From assembly GCA_934086145.1 (NCBI GenBank), contig CAKOHV010000005.1, forward strand, positions 8,965-72,964: a stretch of DNA of 64,000 nucleotides, read 5' to 3'. Below are positions 33,318-40,671 of the stretch, in pieces (position 1 is the first letter of the stretch; each line of letters begins with the position of its first letter). Under the pieces are notes generated by a model that saw only the letters and a program-made list of their open reading frames with translations, did not search any database and had not been told where the DNA came from. The translations under genes were made by a program, and so were the position numbers. Source of the stretch: an uncultured Bacilli bacterium (GTDB lineage: Bacteria; Bacillota_I; Bacilli_A; RF39; UBA660).

Positions 33318-34461
33318 TATAAAAATAACTGCTAAAAAAGAATTAAGATCAATTCTTAGAGACCATAAAACATTAATTATCCTCTTTACTGTACCAGTTT
33401 TTATTCCTTTTATAATTTTCTTTTATGGCTTTATGTTTGATGCAACCGAAAGTAAAACAACTGACCTTGATACCATTGGTATTAATTATCAATTAAGTAA
33501 AGAAGCTTCAACAATAGCGGAGGATAATAAACTAAAAACAGTCTACAAAGATAATGAAGATGATTTAAAAGAAGCTCTAAAAAAGAAAGAAATAACGGCT
33601 TATATCATATATAACAAAGATGAAGACAAATATTATATAAATTGTCAGGAATCAACTCAAAGCGGACAAATCGTAGAAAGTAAAATAATTTCTTATTTCG
33701 AAGGTTATAACCAAAGCTTAGCCTTAACCTACCTTAATGACAATAACTTAGATCCTAATAAGATATATAATAATGTTAGTTATGAAATTGTTAAGACTGA
33801 TGATAATAACCTCATGCTTACAACTTTAATTTCCATTGCTTTAACATATACAATCATGGCTATAACTATTACCGGTAGTAACATGGCAACTAGTGCCACA
33901 GTTTCCGAAAAAGAAAATGGCACCTTAGAAACTATTTTAACCTTACCAATTAAGACAAACGAACTAATCTTAGGCAAACACCTAGCTGCTACCATTATGG
34001 GCTTTATTGTTTCCTTATTTAGCTTAATCTTAACTGCCTTAACCATTTTTATTAGTAGTAAAGTATTTAAAACTTTCTCTTCTTTCAAAATTACCTTTAG
34101 CTTTACCAGTATCATTTATAGTTTAATAACTATTTTAGCAGCTTCCATCCTAATTTCTGGTTTAGCTATTGCCCTTACAGCTTTATGTAAAACCAACAAA
34201 GAAGCTCAATCTAAAGTACAAATTTTGAATTTCCTTTCCCTAATTCCAATGTTTGTTTCTTTACTAGAAGTCAATTTAAGTAAATTCTATTATTTAATCC
34301 CCATTTGTAATTATATCCAAGTTTTAATGGATATCTTTGATAATAAAGCCTCTATCGTTAATATCTTAATTGTTTTCATCTCATCTGTTGTTTATATTTT
34401 CATTATCATAAGAGCCATTATTGCTCAATATAAATCAGAAAAAGTATTATTTGCTAATTGA
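33310..34461 (+). CDS. ABC transporter permease, NatB-like (ABC-2 type)
   Basis: 383 aa. N-terminal transmembrane helix (about 20-45), a ~120-residue extracytoplasmic domain, then five helices. The ABC-2 family pattern SEKENGTLETILTLPIKTNELILGKHLAATI is clear around residues 200-230. I use the ATG at 33310 with AGGTG 6 nt upstream; it overlaps the ATPase gene by 8 nt. Substrate is unknown; Na+ or a small molecule is possible. Confidence 0.85.
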   Translation: MNNIKITAKKELRSILRDHKTLIILFTVPVFIPFIIFFYGFMFDATESKTTDLDTIGINYQLSKEASTIAEDNKLKTVYKDNEDDLKEALKKKEITAYIIYNKDEDKYYINCQESTQSGQIVESKIISYFEGYNQSLALTYLNDNNLDPNKIYNNVSYEIVKTDDNNLMLTTLISIALTYTIMAITITGSNMATSATVSEKENGTLETILTLPIKTNELILGKHLAATIMGFIVSLFSLILTALTIFISSKVFKTFSSFKITFSFTSIIYSLITILAASILISGLAIALTALCKTNKEAQSKVQILNFLSLIPMFVSLLEVNLSKFYYLIPICNYIQVLMDIFDNKASIVNILIVFISSVVYIFIIIRAIIAQYKSEKVLFAN

Positions 34462-34534
34462 AAACCATAATAATATTCAATTGCTATGCTTTAATAAATG
34501 TATTATAATAAAAAAAGAATAAAAGGTGATAAAA

Positions 34535-35440
34535 ATGTTAAAAGCTATATGTTTAGGTCGAGTAAAATATGATATAAATTTACTTGTTGAAAATATGCCA
34601 GCCGAAGGAACAACCCAAGAATTTTTCGAAAAAATTGGTTGTGGAGGTGGTCTTGCCTCTAATGTCGCAGTTGGTTTAGGTAAGTGGGGGATTAGCTGTG
34701 CTATCTCCGGTGTTATCGGAAATGATGTTTACGGGAATAAAATAAAAGAAGAATTTGAAAAGATTCATCTTGATATTAGATACCTTGAACCATCCTACAA
34801 CAATAATACGCCATTATCAGCCATTATTATCAACAAGGCTAGTGGTAAGCATACTACTTATAATATGTCAGATAAATATGTTTCTTTAAAGAAATGTGAC
34901 TTTGACTTTTCCCCTGATTTGATAGTAGTTGATGGCTATGACGCTGTTGCTTCCAAAAACATTCTTGAGCGATTTCCTCATGCGACTTCCATACTTTGTA
35001 CAGGTATTATTACCAAAGAAACCATTGATTTATGCCGTAAAGTTAATTATGTTATATGCTCTCAAGAATTTGCCGAAAACGTTGCTGGTTTAAAAATTGA
35101 TTTTCAAAATATGAAAACACTTGGCGAAGTATATCAAAAACTTAAAAGACGTTACTTAAAAACTGAGTTTATCATTACTTTAGGAGAAAATGGAGCTTTA
35201 TATTGCGTTAATAACCAAATTAAAATTACCCCAAGTTTAAAAGTTAATGTAATCGATAGCCATGGTTCTAAAGATGCCTTCTGTATTGGTTTTGCTTATT
35301 CCATTGTTAACGAACAAGACTTAGAAAAAGCTGTAAAATACGGAAGTATTGCTGGTGGCTTAGCTACTACTAAAATCGGTGCTCGCTTAGGAATTCCTAC
35401 CTTAGAAGATGTCAAAAAAATCTACGATCAGAACTATTAG
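34535..35440 (+). CDS. PfkB-family (ribokinase-like) sugar kinase
   Basis: 301 aa. The glycine-rich substrate motif GCGGGLASNVAVGLGKWG and the later ITLGENGAL are typical. The catalytic region reads DSHGSKDAFCIGFAYS where most members have DTxGAGDxF: the catalytic Asp is kept but the anion-hole glycine is replaced by Lys. Substrate unknown. I start at 34535 because AAAGGTG lies 6 nt upstream; a GTG at 34526 is inside that site. The stop overlaps the Smr-domain gene by 32 nt. Confidence 0.82.
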   Translation: MLKAICLGRVKYDINLLVENMPAEGTTQEFFEKIGCGGGLASNVAVGLGKWGISCAISGVIGNDVYGNKIKEEFEKIHLDIRYLEPSYNNNTPLSAIIINKASGKHTTYNMSDKYVSLKKCDFDFSPDLIVVDGYDAVASKNILERFPHATSILCTGIITKETIDLCRKVNYVICSQEFAENVAGLKIDFQNMKTLGEVYQKLKRRYLKTEFIITLGENGALYCVNNQIKITPSLKVNVIDSHGSKDAFCIGFAYSIVNEQDLEKAVKYGSIAGGLATTKIGARLGIPTLEDVKKIYDQNY

Positions 35441-35696
35441 AGATCCCTTTACTTGTAACTTACCTCATCTTGATATTCATGGAGAAACAAGCATGACCTG
35501 TGTTGCAGTAATAAATAGCTTCTTAAATGATAATTTAAAACTAAAAAGAAGCAAAATCATTATCGTTCATGGAAAAGGACAAGGAATTTTAAAACGAACA
35601 ACGCATCAATTATTAAAAAGAAATAAAAAGGTCAAAAAATACTATATTGATGGACTTAATGATGGTCAAACAATTGTGGAATTAGATATCAACTAA
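35409..35696 (+). CDS. Stand-alone Smr-domain protein
   Basis: 95 aa. An Smr domain (LDIHGETSMTCVAVINSFL, then IIIVHGKGQGILKRTTHQLL and a C-terminal strand), as found at the MutS2 C-terminus. Stand-alone Smr proteins can be nucleases or ribosome-associated factors. The LDxH and HGxG motifs are both intact. It starts inside the kinase gene, in another frame. Confidence 0.85.
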   Translation: MSKKSTIRTIRDPFTCNLPHLDIHGETSMTCVAVINSFLNDNLKLKRSKIIIVHGKGQGILKRTTHQLLKRNKKVKKYYIDGLNDGQTIVELDIN

Positions 35697-35726
35697 CTTT
35701 CAGCAGCATTAACTCCATCCGTCTAA

Positions 35727-35755
35727 AAAAAGATTGGTAATCCCAATCTTTTTTA
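35727..35755 (+). terminator. Terminator after the Smr gene
   Basis: AAAAAAGATTGG and CCAATCTTTTTT pair around TAAT-type loop. The rest of the gap to 36153 (about 400 nt) holds two strong promoters but no gene. Confidence 0.8.
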
Positions 35756-35996
35756 CCAATACACTGCCCAGCTTAATTTAAAATAATATTTAAAGAACTA
35801 AAACATAAGATATCAATAAGTATATTATTAAAAGTTCTAAAAAAATAAGCAAAAAAAAGTAGGGCGTTATTCCCTTTTAGTAGACAAATGCTCTTAAATA
35901 TCAAACTCAAAAAGACAATATTTTTCATATCATTACCCCAAACGCTTCCCCAAATACCAACTACATCTTTCTAAAGGAATAAAATAGACCTTTGCC

Positions 35997-36025
35997 TTGA
36001 CACACCTTTAAGCTAATGCTATAAT
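35997..36025 (+). promoter_or_regulatory. Perfect sigma-A promoter (distal)
   Basis: TTGACA (35997-36002), 17-nt spacer, TATAAT (36020-36025) with TG one base before the -10. Full consensus. It would give a ~120-nt leader for the gene at 36154. Confidence 0.85.
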
Positions 36026-36090
36026 GAAACCCCATAAAAGAGCATATATTAAGGCTTTTACTACTTTTATTACTAAAATTGCAGCAAAAT

Positions 36091-36119
36091 TTGACGGAGG
36101 GTCACTCGTATGCTATACT
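36091..36119 (+). promoter_or_regulatory. Sigma-A promoter (proximal)
   Basis: TTGACG (36091-36096), 17-nt spacer, TATACT (36114-36119), 28 nt before the Shine-Dalgarno region of the gene at 36154. The spacer is G-rich (GGAGGGTCACTCG), unlike the surroundings. Confidence 0.75.
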
Positions 36120-36153
36120 TCTAGCTAAGTAAAGGGAATTAGGGGGTATTATT

Positions 36154-36573
36154 ATGAAAGGATATGTCTTAGATTATATAAATGAAAACGAATTTAAAAA
36201 ATTAGAAAGAGCATTAAAAAAATATAATATGCTTGCTTTCAAAAAATTAAACTTCGAATATTATCCAGCATTGAGAAACGGTAACTTCGTTGGTAAAATG
36301 ACTAGCCAAAATAAAAAAGCTGGTACTGAAACTTATGAATTAAAATTACCAAGTGATCATATGTTTACACAAGTTCATGGTGATGTAAAATTAATCTATA
36401 CGGTTTATGTAAATGAACAAACTATAATGTTAAATACTATAACACCATCAGACATCTTACTTGAAGGACATAAATCAGAGTTAACAACTTATAAAGGTAT
36501 CATGATTTCAAATGCTAATAAAAAAGCTGATATGTTTAAAATCGATTTATTAAAAATGTTAGAAGATAAATAA
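36154..36573 (+). CDS. Hypothetical protein under strong tandem promoters
   Basis: 139 aa, soluble, mixed alpha/beta: an N-terminal helix pair (NEFKKLERALKKYNMLAFKKL), a beta-rich middle (ETYELKLPSDHMF, VKLIYTVYVNEQTIML) and a C-terminal helix. No family recognised. AGGGGG precedes the start. Two strong promoters suggest high expression, so it is likely to be an abundant protein. Confidence 0.7.
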   Translation: MKGYVLDYINENEFKKLERALKKYNMLAFKKLNFEYYPALRNGNFVGKMTSQNKKAGTETYELKLPSDHMFTQVHGDVKLIYTVYVNEQTIMLNTITPSDILLEGHKSELTTYKGIMISNANKKADMFKIDLLKMLEDK

Positions 36574-36649
36574 TATTATCTTTTTTTCATGGAAAAAAGT
36601 TGCTTATTTTGACCAAATAATATATTATAACGAGCACTAGGTGATTTAT

Positions 36650-37231
36650 ATGGAAAAAAAATACTTCTTTGGGGCTCTAACTAACCAATTATCAATAATA
36701 TTATTTATCTTATTATCAGCTATCGCATATTACATAAAACTTGCTAATTTTTATGAACTCATAACCGGTAACATTATCTTTTTCCTTGGCCATTTCCTTT
36801 TAACAAAATTCTACCTATCTTCAAGTCAATTTCAATACAATTGTTCTATCTTTTTGACCTTTATCATAAATATTATTATCATAAATTTATTTGTTTTATT
36901 AAATACAAACTATAATTACATAAATAACTTCTTAAACAATAAAACTTATACCACATACAACCTAGTTGTCTTAAAAAAAACAACTACTTATAGTTCCGTT
37001 GAAAAACTTGCCAATAAAAAAATTGGTTCAACAACAAACAACAAAATAATCTCTACAATAAAATATAATAATATTAAGTACGAAAGTACTGAAGAAATGT
37101 ATGATGCTATTGCAAGTGGCGAAATCCAAGCCTTAATAATTCCTACTAGCGAATATCAACAAAATAAGAATACCAATCAAATCTTACAAAAAACAAGAAG
37201 TATTAAAACAATAAGCTATATAAAAGAATAA
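36650..37231 (+). CDS. Membrane protein with truncated solute-binding/LytR-accessory-like domain
   Basis: 193 aa. Four hydrophobic helices (about residues 8-30, 33-50, 58-72 and 75-95) lead to an outer region: NLVVLKKTTTYSSVEKLANKKIGS... and YDAIASGEIQALIIPTSEY. This resembles one lobe of a periplasmic binding protein, as found in front of the LCP domain in some LytR-CpsA-Psr proteins, but no LCP domain follows. I use the ATG at 36650 (TAGGTG upstream). The next gene has the same design, so the two may pair. Function unknown. Confidence 0.55.
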   Translation: MEKKYFFGALTNQLSIILFILLSAIAYYIKLANFYELITGNIIFFLGHFLLTKFYLSSSQFQYNCSIFLTFIINIIIINLFVLLNTNYNYINNFLNNKTYTTYNLVVLKKTTTYSSVEKLANKKIGSTTNNKIISTIKYNNIKYESTEEMYDAIASGEIQALIIPTSEYQQNKNTNQILQKTRSIKTISYIKE

Positions 37232-37320
37232 AAAAGAAGTAAAGATGGAATAAAAATGATTTTTTATAGTTTCAAAAAAGCAAAAATATGATATATTAAT
37301 ATCGACTTGGAGTGATAAAA

Positions 37321-38418
37321 ATGGCAAAGAAGAAATCAAAAACGCAAAAGCAAAAAAAGAATTTTAAAAAAAAGGTTAGTAAAATTACCTCAAATAGCCA
37401 AATTACCTCTAAAAATACTAATCAACCTAAGCCAAGCACCAAAAATAAGCAACAAGGAGCTAATTCTAAACGTCAAATTGTTCCTAAAGAAGACGTTTCC
37501 TATAAACTTTTTCAAGAGCCAGAAAAAGTTAAAGCCAAACCGGTTGATAAAAAAAGTGCTCCTAAAAAAATTCTTGTTAATCGTAACAATGTCTTATATG
37601 AAATTTTTAATACCCCTAAAACTCCTAACAAAGTGCCAAAAAAGAATTACTTAACCCAATTAACGTCCTTTCTAAAACAAACGCTGGCTAAACTTACCAA
37701 AAAGAAACAACCAAAAGAAAGAATCAAAAAAGAACCTAAAATTACCGAAGAAACAGAAGAAATTGAATTACCACGTAAAAAAGAAGTCGCTAAACCTAAA
37801 AATACTTTCTTAAGACTTTTATTTGAAATTTATCATAGCTCATATGTTTTATTTAATACAGTAATTTTAATGACATTCATCATTTTAATTGTTGGTCTAA
37901 AAAGCGTTAATGTCTTTAGCAATAGCATTATTATCTATATTGGAGCTATTTTGCTGTTCCTTATCGTCGTTGCTATCTCTTACAATAAGTATATAAGTGG
38001 AAAAATATTTACCATCATTCTAACAGGCATCATGGGTCTTGGCATCTATCATTTACAATACACATACGATTTCATCCGTGGTCTAAACCATCAACAATAT
38101 GAATACAAAGAATACTACGTTGTAACCTTCAATAATAGCAGTAATCGAAGTATTTATAATATCAATAACAAAAAAGTAGGCTTAATTAATGAAAATTCAG
38201 TTAACATCGAACGCGTTTTAAATACAAAACTAGATAGTGTCAAATATATTGAATTCAATAACCAAGAAGAACTATTTGAAGCCTTCTATAACAACGAATT
38301 TAGGGCAATCATTATTACCGAAAATCAATATAAATATTTAAAAAATAACAAATCAAATCCTAATCAAGACGTCAAAAAACTATATTCATTTAACGTCGTA
38401 ACCAGAATCAGTAACTAA
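37321..38418 (+). CDS. Membrane protein, basic N-terminus, truncated solute-binding-like domain
   Basis: 365 aa. A long lysine-rich disordered N-terminus (~165 residues, with repeats such as VSYKLFQEPEK and VLYEIFNTPKT), three or four transmembrane helices (about 180-255), then an outer domain: EYYVVTFNNS...YNINNKKVGLINENS and FEAFYNNEFRAIIITENQY. The outer domain has the same layout as that of the preceding gene (strand, VVxxxN..., KKVG, then LFxAxxxxExxAIII). Start at 37321 with TTGGAGTG upstream. Probably a partner of the preceding protein. Confidence 0.55.
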   Translation: MAKKKSKTQKQKKNFKKKVSKITSNSQITSKNTNQPKPSTKNKQQGANSKRQIVPKEDVSYKLFQEPEKVKAKPVDKKSAPKKILVNRNNVLYEIFNTPKTPNKVPKKNYLTQLTSFLKQTLAKLTKKKQPKERIKKEPKITEETEEIELPRKKEVAKPKNTFLRLLFEIYHSSYVLFNTVILMTFIILIVGLKSVNVFSNSIIIYIGAILLFLIVVAISYNKYISGKIFTIILTGIMGLGIYHLQYTYDFIRGLNHQQYEYKEYYVVTFNNSSNRSIYNINNKKVGLINENSVNIERVLNTKLDSVKYIEFNNQEELFEAFYNNEFRAIIITENQYKYLKNNKSNPNQDVKKLYSFNVVTRISN

Positions 38419-38433
38419 CCTTACTGATTTTTA
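38405..38433 (+). terminator. Terminator after the membrane-protein pair
   Basis: AATCAGTAA and TTACTGATT pair around CTAACC, then TTTATTT. Confidence 0.65.
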
Positions 38434-38461
38434 TTTATTCTAAACATAGAAAGGAAGACTT

Positions 38462-38554
38462 ATGACAAATCAAGAATTATGGCAAAAATTCAAAGAAACC
38501 GGTCACATCATCGATTACTTAAAATATTGCCAAATAAAAAAGAAACAACAATAA
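38462..38554 (+). CDS. Second YqzL-like micropeptide
   Basis: 30 aa, MTNQELWQKFKETGHIIDYL... . It matches the yqzL product at 17318 almost position by position in its first 20 residues (NQE.W.KFK.TG.I..YL). AAGGAAG lies 5 nt before the ATG. Unlike the first copy it stands away from era-recO, between a terminator and the RDD gene. Function unknown. Confidence 0.7.
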   Translation: MTNQELWQKFKETGHIIDYLKYCQIKKKQQ

Positions 38555-38595
38555 AAGAAGCAAAATCTTCATAGTTTACTAACTTTCAACAGACA

Positions 38596-38604
38596 TGTTA
38601 TAAT
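38596..38604 (+). promoter_or_regulatory. Extended -10 promoter element
   Basis: TGTTATAAT, 21 nt before the RDD-family gene start. Confidence 0.45.
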
Positions 38605-38625
38605 ATAAGAGAAAGAAGGTAAAGT

Positions 38626-39216
38626 ATGAAAATAAAAAGACTAAGTGCTTATATCATTGATATTATAATTGTAAGTATCATATCTAGTATTATTTTTCAA
38701 CTTCCATTTTTTAAAAAGGACTTAGAAAAATATACAGACTCTCTAACGACTTACCAAGAAGAATTAATTAATTCTGGTAGTGGAGATGCCACTCCGGAAG
38801 CTCTAAACTCACTAGTTTATACCTTATCCCAAAACACTGTTACATTAAGTATTATCAACCTTAGTGTTACAATCGTTTACTTTGGTATAATTCAATATCT
38901 TTGGCATGGTCAAACCATCGGTAAAAAAGTTATGAAAATAAGAATCGTGGCCAACGATGGCTCTAATTTAAATCCTAATCTCTTTATTATTAGAGAAATC
39001 ATCTTATTTAATGTTATTTTAGTTATCATCGATATTATTTCTACCATCTGTTGTTCTAAAGAACTCTACTATAACATTCAACAAATAATAACTTTGGCTA
39101 AAATGATTGTTACCTTTTCGATAGTCGGAGTCATGATTTTTCGTGAAGACGAACGTGGCTTACACGATTTAATTGGCCAAACCAAGGTTATCGAAACTAA
39201 AAACCAAGAAAATTAA
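38626..39216 (+). CDS. RDD-family membrane protein
   Basis: 196 aa with about four transmembrane helices. RDD hallmarks: KIKRLSAYIIDIIIV at the N-terminus, WHGQTIGKKVMKIRIV in the middle and DERGLHDLIGQTKVI at the end. RDD proteins are often linked to ion transport or have unknown roles. Acidic outer loop between helices 1 and 2. AAGGTAAAG precedes the start. Confidence 0.85.
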   Translation: MKIKRLSAYIIDIIIVSIISSIIFQLPFFKKDLEKYTDSLTTYQEELINSGSGDATPEALNSLVYTLSQNTVTLSIINLSVTIVYFGIIQYLWHGQTIGKKVMKIRIVANDGSNLNPNLFIIREIILFNVILVIIDIISTICCSKELYYNIQQIITLAKMIVTFSIVGVMIFREDERGLHDLIGQTKVIETKNQEN

Positions 39217-39240
39217 TGCATTTTTCTTGGTTTTCTTTTT
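39202..39240 (+). terminator. Terminator of the RDD gene
   Basis: AACCAAGAAAA and TTTTCTTGGTT pair around TTAATGCA, then T-rich. Confidence 0.75.
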
Positions 39241-39279
39241 ATTTTATATTATAATAAAATAAGAATAAAGGGTGGAAGT

Positions 39280-40638
39280 ATGAGAAAAAAAGCACAAGAA
39301 AAATTTATAAAAAATTATGAAACAAGAATCAAAAAGTATCGTGATGAATATTACCGCAACATTGTCCAACAAGGTCTTTTAAACCAAAACAATTATACTC
39401 AAGAACTAGCTTATGATCTGTTACCATTACTACTGGCCATTATTATTATCTTACTATGCCAATTTTCCATTACAGGTGTCATCGGTGCCTTGGTTTTTCT
39501 GATTATCTGTAATATCATCATTATATCTTATCGAAAAAATAAACATATCGATTATAACAACTACAAAAATGAACTTCGTAAAATTGGTTACTTCAATATT
39601 GCAACCTATGAAGAAAAAGTAAAACAATTTATTACTGGTCCAAATGGCTATTATAAGCAGGAACTAAATCGTATCCTAGAAGAAAATGGCCAAAATGAAA
39701 ATAGTGTCGAAAAAGTCATTGATAATATCGGCAATCAATACTATATTTGGGCTGATGATGAAAATGACGAACTAAAACTTGTTAATTCTTCTTTAAATAG
39801 TTTACCTAGACTAAAAAAAATAAGATATGCCTACATCAGATATTATCGTCTTGATAAAAATACTCAACGACTTATCCTTAAAACCGATATTGAAAAATTA
39901 ACCTTCAATAAAGATAGCTTAAAAGTTTTTGATAAACTAATTAAAGAAAGAAAATTTGAAACCAAAAAAAGCTTTGATCCCGCTGAGTATATCAATGACT
40001 TTGAATTATTCATGCATAACATCAAAAGTAAAATGGAAATAGAAGTATATAACAACCTAGAAAACAAAAAAATTGCACAAAATAAATTAATGTACGATCT
40101 TATCTTACTATTACTTAGCGTTGGCTTAACCATTGTTGCTCCAACCTATAAAATCATCTTTAGGCTCCTTATTATCGTATCGTTTATTTTATTAAACAAA
40201 AATGTTCGTGAATTTCTAACATTTCAAAATAAGCGCCTTAAAAGCGATGATGAGTACATTGCCTATTTAAACAATGAGCCAGAATGTATTAATGAATTTA
40301 AAGAACTAAAACTAGCTTTAAATATTCCTCCTGATACATATAAAGTATATAGTCCCGAAGGAGCCTGCTATCTTACTTGGCTTGCTAATGGTTACTTCCA
40401 TGTCTTTTTAAACTTAATATATTTTAATTCGGTTTACATGGTCGTTAAAATAAGAGATGTTGAATACTATCAAGTAACCGAAAATGAATGCCTTGTCAAA
40501 TTAAAAGATAAAAAACTATGCTTTACGAAAGAAGCAGAAAAAGCCTTCAAAAAACTATTACCAAACAAAGAATATAGCTGGGTAAAAGGGCTTACCAATA
40601 TTAATGAAGAGGAATTTGGTAAAAAACATAAATTATGA
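39280..40638 (+). CDS. Hypothetical membrane protein with two helix pairs
   Basis: 452 aa. A charged N-terminal helical region (1-45), a hydrophobic hairpin (about 48-88), a cytoplasmic domain (~95-265), a second hairpin (about 270-310) and a C-terminal domain of ~140 residues. The C-terminal part contains VKIRDVEYYQVTENECLVKLKDKKLCF, which looks like a PH-like beta domain. No family recognised. It precedes the LRR gene, with its own extended -10 following. Confidence 0.6.
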   Translation: MRKKAQEKFIKNYETRIKKYRDEYYRNIVQQGLLNQNNYTQELAYDLLPLLLAIIIILLCQFSITGVIGALVFLIICNIIIISYRKNKHIDYNNYKNELRKIGYFNIATYEEKVKQFITGPNGYYKQELNRILEENGQNENSVEKVIDNIGNQYYIWADDENDELKLVNSSLNSLPRLKKIRYAYIRYYRLDKNTQRLILKTDIEKLTFNKDSLKVFDKLIKERKFETKKSFDPAEYINDFELFMHNIKSKMEIEVYNNLENKKIAQNKLMYDLILLLLSVGLTIVAPTYKIIFRLLIIVSFILLNKNVREFLTFQNKRLKSDDEYIAYLNNEPECINEFKELKLALNIPPDTYKVYSPEGACYLTWLANGYFHVFLNLIYFNSVYMVVKIRDVEYYQVTENECLVKLKDKKLCFTKEAEKAFKKLLPNKEYSWVKGLTNINEEEFGKKHKL

Positions 40639-40644
40639 TATAAT
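40636..40644 (+). promoter_or_regulatory. Extended -10 promoter element of the LRR gene
   Basis: TGATATAAT overlaps the stop codon of the upstream gene and lies 27 nt before the LRR gene start. Confidence 0.45.
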
Positions 40645-40671
40645 TAAAAACGAAAGAAAAAGGTGAAATAT

